A stretch of 26,646 bases of DNA from an uncultured Collinsella sp. (GTDB lineage Bacteria; Actinomycetota; Coriobacteriia; Coriobacteriales; Coriobacteriaceae): assembly GCA_900540995.1 (NCBI GenBank), contig UQHO01000030.1, forward strand, positions 1 to 26,646, written 5' to 3'. Position 1 is the stretch's first letter. Each line of letters starts with the position of its first letter. The notes beneath the pieces were generated by a model. The model was given only the letters and a program-made list of their open reading frames with translations. It was not told where the DNA came from and made no database searches. A program made the translations under genes and the position numbers. Positions 20,985-26,646 of this stretch are shown here, piece by piece.

Positions 20985-22298
20985 CTACAGGCGCTCGCGA
21001 ACCGCCTCGACAACGTTGGCCAAATCGACCAGTACCTCGTCGTGGCTCTGCATGTCGCGCACCTTGACCTTGCCGGCGGCAAGCTCGTCGCCGCCCAGGA
21101 CCAGGATGAGCTTGGCGCCCACCTTATCGGCCTGCTTAAACTGAGCCTTGAGCGAACGGCCCTGATAGTCGGCCTCGGTCACGATGCCTGCGGCGCGAAG
21201 CTCTTGCGTAATGGCAAAGACGTTCTGGCGCAGCTCCTTGCCGGCGTTGGCGACATAGACGCAAGGGGCCTCCTCGGCACCCAGATCGCTGCCAAAGGCC
21301 TGCAGGGCCAGCAGGGCGCGCTCAAAACCGACAGCAAAGCCGACGCCCGCCGTGGGCTTGCCACCCTCGAGCTCGACCAGGCCGTCATAGCGGCCGCCGC
21401 CGCCGATAGAGCCGACGCCGGCGCCAGGGGCCTCGACCTCAAAGACAGTGCGGGTGTAGTAGTCCAGACCACGCACCAGGGTGGGATCCTCGACATACTC
21501 GATACCGGCGGCATCCAGATAGCGCTTGACCTGCTCGTAGTGCTCGCGGCACTCGTCGCACAGGTTGTCGCCCATCAGCGGGGCCTCGGCCATGATCTCG
21601 CGGCAGTGGTCGTTCTTGCAGTCGAAGGCGCGCAGCGGGTTGAGCTCGGCGCGCTCGCGGCACTCATCGCACATCTCGTCTGCGTGATCGAGAATGAACT
21701 GCTTAACCTGCTCGCGATAGGCCGGACGGCACTGGGCGTCACCCATCGAGTTGATGAGCAGACGAAGCTTGGAAAGATCGAAGCCCAGGCGCTTGTAGAA
21801 CTCCATGAGCATGATGATGCACTCGGCGTCTGCCGCCGGATCGGGAGCACCGAGCCACTCGATGCCCACCTGGTGGAACTGGCGCAGGCGGCCCTTCTGG
21901 GGACGCTCGCCGCGGAACATGGCCTCGGCGTAGTACGCCTTAAACGGCGTGGAGCCCTGGGGCACCAGGTTGTTCTCGACGACGGCGCGCACCACGCCGG
22001 CCGTGCCCTCGGGGCGAAGCGCCAGGCGCTGCTTGGGCTTGAGTTTGGTGTCGGTGCCCTCGGTAAAGACGCGCTCCAGGTTGGCACCGCTGAACACGCG
22101 GAACATTTCCTTGCGCACGACGTCGGTCGACTGGCCGATACCGTGGACAAACACGTCCACCTGCTCGATTGCGGGCGTCTCGATGGGTTTAAAACCAAAC
22201 GGCTCGAACACGCCGGCCGCAATCTGCTGCATCTTTTGCCAGGCGCGCATCTCGGCGCCGATAAGGTCGCGGGTTCCCTCCGCCTTCTGTGCCTGCAT
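20985..22298 (-). CDS. hisS: Histidyl-tRNA synthetase
   Basis: A class II synthetase of 437 residues that charges tRNA-His. Motif 2 is visible in RLALRPEGTAGVVRA, followed by FHQVGIEWLGA. The histidine-specific motif is RGLDYYTRTVFE with GGGGRYDGLVE soon after, and the C-terminal anticodon domain contains QGRSLKAQFKQADKVGA. A cysteine cluster CDEC...CKNDHC...CDEC lies in the insertion region (about residues 210-260) and could bind zinc; such cysteines occur in several Gram-positive HisRS. The ATG at 22298 has GAAAGG nine bases upstream; a TTG two codons earlier is less likely. Confidence 0.97.
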   Translation of the reverse strand: MQAQKAEGTRDLIGAEMRAWQKMQQIAAGVFEPFGFKPIETPAIEQVDVFVHGIGQSTDVVRKEMFRVFSGANLERVFTEGTDTKLKPKQRLALRPEGTAGVVRAVVENNLVPQGSTPFKAYYAEAMFRGERPQKGRLRQFHQVGIEWLGAPDPAADAECIIMLMEFYKRLGFDLSKLRLLINSMGDAQCRPAYREQVKQFILDHADEMCDECRERAELNPLRAFDCKNDHCREIMAEAPLMGDNLCDECREHYEQVKRYLDAAGIEYVEDPTLVRGLDYYTRTVFEVEAPGAGVGSIGGGGRYDGLVELEGGKPTAGVGFAVGFERALLALQAFGSDLGAEEAPCVYVANAGKELRQNVFAITQELRAAGIVTEADYQGRSLKAQFKQADKVGAKLILVLGGDELAAGKVKVRDMQSHDEVLVDLANVVEAVRERL

Positions 22299-22360
22299 GG
22301 GCAAACACCTTTCTTTTGTATCGCGTCATAGGTAACGGTCATTATACGGCACAAACACAA

Positions 22361-22426
22361 ACAGCGGCGGCGCGTCTGACCGAACGAGGGTATGGGGACT
22401 CGTTCGGCCAGACGCGCCGCCGCTGT
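22361..22426 (-). repeat. Long hairpin 1 of 3 in the hisS-MFS gap, possible MFS terminator
   Basis: Arms 22361-22388 and 22399-22426 pair over 28 positions. The single plus-strand A-C mismatch becomes G-U in minus-strand RNA. On that strand the stem is followed by TGTTTGTGTTTG, so it may end the MFS message; it also lies 63 bases before hisS. Confidence 0.7.
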
Positions 22427-22430
22427 ATGT

Positions 22431-22492
22431 GATCCCTATTCCTCCATCCCCAAGGGATCACGTGGTCCGAAGGGGACGGAGGAAAAGGGATC
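22431..22492 (-). repeat. Long hairpin 2 of 3 in the hisS-MFS gap
   Basis: Arms 22431-22451 and 22472-22492 pair at 19 of 21 positions. One mismatch is G-U on the minus strand; the other is U-U. The interior carries an imperfect palindrome GGGATCACGTGGTCC. Confidence 0.65.
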
Positions 22493-22508
22493 ATTTCGTA
22501 GGCCCGTA

Positions 22509-22562
22509 GCCGCCTTGGAAACCGAATGATGGTACGAGCATCCATTCGGCTTCCAAGGCGGC
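22509..22562 (-). repeat. Long hairpin 3 of 3 in the hisS-MFS gap
   Basis: Arms GCCGCCTTGGAA (22509-22520) and complement (22551-22562) continue, across one A-C position, into CCGAATG/CATTCGG. The A-C becomes G-U on the minus strand. It begins 41 bases after the MFS stop and has no U-run. Nothing else is seen in this 304-base gap. Confidence 0.7.
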
Positions 22563-22602
22563 CACGGACAGAACGGGGCGAACAGAAAAGAGCGACGGGC
22601 GT

Positions 22603-23907
22603 CTACTCCCCCGCCACGCTTGCGCGCAGCTTGGCGGCGATGGGCTCCGAGGCCAGCAGGAATACGAGCATGACCACGGAGCACGCCAGGCACACGATCC
22701 AGGTGCTCGCAAAGGAGCCCGTGGCATCGAACAGCACGCCCGAGACAATGGCGCCCACGGTGCCGCCGACCATCTCGAGCGAGGTGATAGTGCCCGTGAC
22801 CTTGCCGAGGTCGGCCATGCCAAACTGCTTGGACGCGGCGATGGTAGGCGTGATGGTGCCCATGCACGTTCCGATACCAAAGCTCACAGCGGCGACAATA
22901 GGACCGAGGTCCGTCGTCGGGAAGCACAGCGCCACGCAGGCGATAATGCACGCAACGGAGCCAAGGATATTGCCAAAGCGCAGGCCAAAGCGGTCATAGA
23001 TCGCACCGAGCGAAATTTTGGCGATAACGACGGTAACCATGTAGGCCGAAAGTACGGTACCCGCCCACATGGGATCGTGGCCGCCCGTGACAATCTTGGC
23101 GCCGTTGACGGTAACACTCGTCATGTTGGTGACCTGGTTGGGCAAGATGGCGCCGTTAACGAGACCCATAAAGAGGAAGGCGACGACAAGCAGCCAAAAC
23201 GCCGGGCTCTTCTTGATACGAGACCAGCCGACGCTAACCTCGGGCGCCGCGTGCTCGTCCTTGTCGCCAGCCGTCGAGACGGACGGATCGCCCGGGTTCT
23301 CGCCGAGCGGCTTAAGGCCGATCTCGGAAGGCTTGGTGCGGAAGGAATAGGCCGTGATGGGCAGTGCCGCCACCATGCAGACGGCAGCGAGTACCAGGAA
23401 CGCAGAGCGCCAGCCCACACTCACGATAAGCGAGCTCACGATCGGCGAGAGAATAGCGCCGCCAAAGCCCGAGCCCGAAAGTGCGATGGAGATGGCAAGG
23501 CCTCGCTTGGCGGTAAACCAGTTGGCGGTCACTAGGCTGATGAGCAGGCGGGTCGAGGCCACAGCGAAGCAGCCCGAAACGGCAAAGAGCACGTAGACCT
23601 GCCACAGCTCACCGACAAAGCTCATGCCGGCAAGCACCGCCGAGGTAGCGATAACGGTGAGCGAGCCCAATATGCGGCCACTCACCTTATCGGCAACATG
23701 GCCGATAACGAGCGAACCCACGACGCTCACCACGGTGGAGATAGCGTTGGAGATGTTGTACTGGGCAAGCGTAATCCCGAGGTCGCTGACGATGAGCGGC
23801 TGGAACAGGCTCATGCAGTTGACGAAAATCGTGTAGCACGTGGCCATAATCACGAAGCCGGAGGTCACCACGAGCCAGCCGGGGAAGAACTTACGTTGCT
23901 GGGACAT
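22603..23907 (-). CDS. MFS transporter, oxalate/formate-antiporter type
   Basis: A 434-residue major facilitator protein with about 12 predicted membrane helices and a hydrophilic central loop (about 200-228, rich in Asp, Glu and Pro). The N-terminal KFFPGWLVVTSGF and the RGLAISIALSGSGFGGAI stretch resemble the OFA and monocarboxylate branch of the superfamily, which moves small organic acids. The loop 2-3 motif appears as GHVADKVSGR, a form of the MFS signature. The substrate cannot be read from the sequence. It follows the amidohydrolase gene on the same strand by 123 bases, so the two may share a message. Three successive long hairpins lie downstream. Confidence 0.88.
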   Translation of the reverse strand: MSQQRKFFPGWLVVTSGFVIMATCYTIFVNCMSLFQPLIVSDLGITLAQYNISNAISTVVSVVGSLVIGHVADKVSGRILGSLTVIATSAVLAGMSFVGELWQVYVLFAVSGCFAVASTRLLISLVTANWFTAKRGLAISIALSGSGFGGAILSPIVSSLIVSVGWRSAFLVLAAVCMVAALPITAYSFRTKPSEIGLKPLGENPGDPSVSTAGDKDEHAAPEVSVGWSRIKKSPAFWLLVVAFLFMGLVNGAILPNQVTNMTSVTVNGAKIVTGGHDPMWAGTVLSAYMVTVVIAKISLGAIYDRFGLRFGNILGSVACIIACVALCFPTTDLGPIVAAVSFGIGTCMGTITPTIAASKQFGMADLGKVTGTITSLEMVGGTVGAIVSGVLFDATGSFASTWIVCLACSVVMLVFLLASEPIAAKLRASVAGE

Positions 23908-23947
23908 ACTGCTCCTTATTTAACAGACGAATAGCCGGCGCCGGGCG

Positions 23948-24037
23948 CCGGTAGTGCCCAAGATTGCCTTGAAAGACAAGGACATAGGCCTTATGGCCAT
24001 GCCCGCAGACTTGAAAGGCAAGGTTGGGTGCTACCGG
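23948..24037. repeat. Imperfect inverted repeat between amidohydrolase and MFS genes
   Basis: CCGGTAG (23948-23954) pairs with CTACCGG (24031-24037). CCCAA/TTGGG and TTGCCTT/AAGGCAA follow with interruptions. The right arm includes the amidohydrolase stop codon. Two non-Watson-Crick positions here are G-U only on the plus strand, unlike the other hairpins in the window. Confidence 0.45.
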
Positions 24038-25329
24038 TGGTCGGCGATATAGCCCAAAGCGACGGCGGCATAGGCCGCGGCGCCAAGGGGAAGCTCGGCA
24101 TCGCTAAAACGTGCCTTGGGATGGTGCTGGGCAAAGTGTTCGTCCGTGTCGGTTACGGCCGCGCCCACGGTAAAGTACGCACTCGGAATCTCGCTCGAGA
24201 TAAGCGCGAAGTCCTCACTCGCCATGGCATGGAAAAGCGGCAAGAAAGCCGCCTTGGGCAGCACTGCGCCCACGTAGCCAAGCGACGCCTGAGTCATATC
24301 GCTGTCGAGTACAAGCGGCGGAACATCCGAAAGCGTCTCGATGGTCGCCGGCGTACGATAGGTCGTGGCAACGCCGTTGACGACCTCGGCGATACGCTCC
24401 TTGAGGTGCTCCATGAGCTCGACATCGAAGCCACGCAGCGTTCCCTCGAGCACACAGGTGTCGGGGATGACGTTGGCCGCCAAGCCGCCAGCAAACTTAC
24501 CAACGGTAAGTGCGACTTCCTTGGCCGCCGGCACCTCGCGGGAGATAAGCTCCTGGAGCGCCAGGTGCACATGGACGCCGGCCGTGATGGGGTCGATGCA
24601 GATCTCGGGGCTCGAGCCATGGCCGCCCTTGCCCTGGAGCGTGATGCGGAAACCGTACACGCCCGAAAGCGCCGGACTGCCGTAGAGCACCAGGCCAAGC
24701 GGCGACTGGCTGTTGACATGCATGGCAAAGGCCGCCTGAGGGCGCGGGTTCTCGAGCAAGCCGTCGGCGATGGCAGCGCGTGCTCCCTCAAAGGTCTCCT
24801 CGCCCGGCTGGAACAGCAGTTTGACGGTGGCATTGGCGTCGACGAGCTCGGCCTCGCGGGCCTTGAGCAGGCGCGCCGCACCAAGCAGCGCCGTCGCGTG
24901 CATATCGTGACCGCAAGCATGCATGCAGCCATTGGTGGATGCAAAGGGCTCGCCGGATTCCTCGACAACGGGCAGGGCATCCATATCGCCTCGGAGCATG
25001 ACGACCGTTCCGGCCTGCTCGTCCTTGCACGTGCCATTGCCCTGAGCGGCCGCGGCCGCACCGGCACCGATCAGGCCAACGACGCAGGAACCGTCGACGA
25101 GCGTGGTATGGGGGATGTCCATCTCGTCCAGACGTGCCTGGATATAGACAGACGTCTGCGGAAGATTGTTACCGAGCTCGGGCATCTGGTGTAGATCGTG
25201 TCGCCACGCAGCGAGCTCGTCTGCAAAAGCCTGAGCTTCTGCGACAAGACCGTCACCGATAGCGGTCTGCGCCGCCGTGGTAGTCTGAGGCGCTGGTTGC
25301 GGTTGAAAATCGGACAGAGCTGGTGCCAT
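24031..25329 (-). CDS. M20-family amidohydrolase (N-acyl amino acid or hippurate type)
   Basis: A 432-residue zinc or manganese aminoacylase-like enzyme of peptidase family M20, subfamily D. It probably removes acyl groups from N-acylated amino acids or related amides in the cytosol. Metal ligands and active-site stretches are visible: RGDMDALP (113-120), NGCMHACGHDMHATALLGAA with CGHDMH at 139-144, PGEET (175-179, catalytic Glu), and HAMASEDFA near the C-terminus. The dimerisation lid lies between. The ATG at 25329 has GGAGGG seven bases upstream; a longer frame from 25440 runs into the previous terminator. Substrate is unknown; neighbours are an EamA exporter and an organic-acid carrier. 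Confidence 0.9.
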   Translation of the reverse strand: MAPALSDFQPQPAPQTTTAAQTAIGDGLVAEAQAFADELAAWRHDLHQMPELGNNLPQTSVYIQARLDEMDIPHTTLVDGSCVVGLIGAGAAAAAQGNGTCKDEQAGTVVMLRGDMDALPVVEESGEPFASTNGCMHACGHDMHATALLGAARLLKAREAELVDANATVKLLFQPGEETFEGARAAIADGLLENPRPQAAFAMHVNSQSPLGLVLYGSPALSGVYGFRITLQGKGGHGSSPEICIDPITAGVHVHLALQELISREVPAAKEVALTVGKFAGGLAANVIPDTCVLEGTLRGFDVELMEHLKERIAEVVNGVATTYRTPATIETLSDVPPLVLDSDMTQASLGYVGAVLPKAAFLPLFHAMASEDFALISSEIPSAYFTVGAAVTDTDEHFAQHHPKARFSDAELPLGAAAYAAVALGYIADHR

Positions 25330-25407
25330 AGATGCCCTCCAGTAACGTTTTTGCAGCACGCACTTTGATAGCGTAAAGTGCAAGGCACAACTGTAAGGGC
25401 ATGACAT

Positions 25408-25433
25408 AAAAAATGCCGCCCTGGGAGGGCGGC
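25408..25433 (-). terminator. Terminator after the EamA gene
   Basis: GCCGCCCT (25415-25422) and its exact complement (25426-25433) form a stem with a 3-base loop, followed by TTTTTT after one A on the minus strand. It starts 13 bases after the gene's stop. Confidence 0.85.
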
Positions 25434-25445
25434 GCAACAAGTTGT

Positions 25446-26429
25446 TTACAATTGCGGGCGAGATTTTCGGCGCAAGAAATCGAAATGCGTCTCACTCAAA
25501 ATGATCGACAGGAAGATGAGCGCAAAGCCGGCAAGCAGGCGCGAGGTGAGCGCCTCCCCCATCAGCAGCACCGAAAACAACACGCCCGATGGCGACTCCA
25601 TCGAAAGCAGCAGTGAGCCCGTCGAGGCCGGGACGTGCGCCAAGCCGACGTTTTGGATGAGCAGCGCCACGCACGTGCAGCCCACCGAGAGAAAGGCCAT
25701 TACGCAGATAAAGCTCGGCGTCCACACGGACGCGGGCGCTTGGGTCTCGAATAGCAGCGACGTTGCCAAGCTCAAGACGCCGTTGCCCACAAACATCCAA
25801 AACGTGATGACGTTGATGTCCATTTTGCGACCGTACTTGGCGGTCACCGCCATCTGGATGGCAAAGAAGACCGCGCCGCCCAGTGTGATGACATCGCCGA
25901 CATTGAACTCGACACTATCGAGCGCCACCAGGCCAATGCCCGCCAGGCACAGCAACGCGGCGCCCAAGTTGTAACGGGTAAGCTTTTCGCCGCTTAAGAC
26001 GTAGCTCGCAAACGGCACGAGGATGCAATAGGTACCCGTCAAAAATGCACTCTTGCCCGCCGTGGTCTGTGCCAGGCCAATCGTCTGCAAACCATACGCG
26101 CCCCACATAAGTGCGCCCATACCAAGTCCGACGATCAGGTTGCGGGCATTAAAGTGCGCGATGATGCGTTTGTGGAAGATGACGAACATAACCAGCGAAG
26201 CCGGAAGGAAGCGAACGTAGAGCAGCTCGAACACCGGAATGGTGTCGAGCGCATCTTTCATGGTGGTAAAGGAATAACCCCAGATGACCGCCACCGATAG
26301 CAACAAGACCTTCCAGAAGAACGGCGAACGCGCGCCAGCGCCGCGGGAGGTGCCGCCGGCGCCCAGGTCCTCCCGTGCGACAGGGCCATCGGGCATGTTT
26401 TCGATTTCATCAACGGCATTCTGGGCCAT
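25446..26429 (-). CDS. EamA/DMT-family transporter
   Basis: A 327-residue membrane protein of the drug/metabolite transporter superfamily, with ten predicted helices in two EamA repeats (about 30-160 and 175-315). The first repeat starts with VAVIWGYSF and ends with TYCILVPFASYVLSGE; the second repeats the pattern with SMESPSGVLFSVLLMGEAL. An N-terminal hydrophilic leader of about 30 residues precedes the first helix. Such proteins export amino acids, nucleosides or other metabolites; the substrate cannot be read here. The ATG at 26429 is preferred over one five codons earlier because GAGGA lies seven bases before it. Confidence 0.88.
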   Translation of the reverse strand: MAQNAVDEIENMPDGPVAREDLGAGGTSRGAGARSPFFWKVLLLSVAVIWGYSFTTMKDALDTIPVFELLYVRFLPASLVMFVIFHKRIIAHFNARNLIVGLGMGALMWGAYGLQTIGLAQTTAGKSAFLTGTYCILVPFASYVLSGEKLTRYNLGAALLCLAGIGLVALDSVEFNVGDVITLGGAVFFAIQMAVTAKYGRKMDINVITFWMFVGNGVLSLATSLLFETQAPASVWTPSFICVMAFLSVGCTCVALLIQNVGLAHVPASTGSLLLSMESPSGVLFSVLLMGEALTSRLLAGFALIFLSIILSETHFDFLRRKSRPQL

Positions 26430-26501
26430 AGGGCATCCTCGCACTCAATCTGGGCGTGGTGTCCGCACGCGTATGGCTGCGTGCCGCCTCATGGTCAAAT
26501 A

Positions 26502-26533
26502 AAAACAGGGCGCACCGGACCCCCGGCACGCCC
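26502..26533 (-). terminator. Terminator of a gene beyond the right edge
   Basis: An 11-pair stem (26508-26518 with 26523-26533; two G-U pairs in the minus-strand RNA) is followed on the minus strand by TGTTTTTATTT. It lies upstream of the EamA gene, so a further minus-strand gene probably ends just past this window. Confidence 0.65.
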
Positions 26534-26591
26534 CGCTACTGTAGCAACAACCAGCACTGCATCGCAATCCAGCCCACTAAAGCGTTTTGTT

Positions 26592-26613
26592 CCGCCGTTC
26601 TACCGAACGGCGG
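26592..26613. other. 9-bp hairpin near the right end
   Basis: CCGCCGTTC (26592-26600) and GAACGGCGG (26605-26613) pair perfectly around TACC. The minus strand continues GAACAAAACGC, with no U-run, so termination is unlikely. Confidence 0.4.
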
Positions 26614-26620
26614 ACCGGCC

Positions 26621-26636
26621 GGGGGGGGGGGGGGGG
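26621..26636. repeat. Run of 16 G at the contig end
   Basis: Sixteen consecutive G are followed by ten bases to the end of the window. A sequencing or assembly artefact is the likeliest cause; a phase-variable tract cannot be excluded. Confidence 0.6.
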
Positions 26637-26646
26637 CGAGCTATCT

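Overview
The window looks like a single contig from a GC-rich gut actinobacterium of the Coriobacteriia, most likely Collinsella or a close relative. This placement is inferred from base composition, gene content and gene style, not from a database match. It holds 20 convincing protein genes, one of them cut by the left edge. I see no tRNA, rRNA, CRISPR array, prophage or transposase gene. Both ends look unreliable: the uxaA reading is garbled in the first ~45 bases, and a run of 16 G sits 10 bases from the right end.

Layout. (1) 1-5906, minus strand: a galacturonate catabolic operon uxaC-uxaB-uxaA, with two copies of a GTGAACGTTCAC palindrome at its promoter, preceded by a LacI-family regulator that is the obvious candidate to bind them. 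(2) 6051-9480, minus: a ferrous iron uptake locus, feoA-feoA-feoB plus a separately terminated FeoB-associated Cys-rich membrane peptide. Related inverted motifs at the promoters suggest DtxR-type iron control. (3) 9619-11800, minus: an HPr-like phosphocarrier with Asp where HPr usually has Ser46, then aspS. (4) 12057-15046, plus: serB, then larB-larC-tetR. (5) 15387-17445, minus and convergent to the last group: larA (nickel-pincer lactate racemase family) and an aquaglyceroporin-family channel resembling LarD. Groups 4 and 5 together form a lactate-racemase locus; LarC lacks its C-terminal domain and larE is not in the window. (6) 17914-26429, minus: ppc, hisS, an MFS carrier of the oxalate/formate-antiporter type, an M20 amidohydrolase and an EamA exporter.

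How the genes work together. UxaC, UxaB and UxaA take galacturonate (or glucuronate) towards 2-keto-3-deoxygluconate. FeoA, FeoB and the small Cys-rich peptide form one Fe(II) importer. LarB and LarC make and load the nickel-pincer cofactor used by LarA, and the channel could move lactate. The remaining genes are housekeeping or single transport and peptidase functions.

The most unusual material is non-coding. Several intergenic spaces carry very long hairpins. Two of them (15240-15364 and 17763-17889) share a ~70-nt terminator-like core but are each wrapped in a private, perfect 29-bp pair of arms. A third arrangement (4603-4801) places 32-bp inverted arms around a terminator. In almost all of the imperfect hairpins the imperfections are G-U pairs if the RNA is read from the minus strand, which is also the coding strand of the gene upstream.
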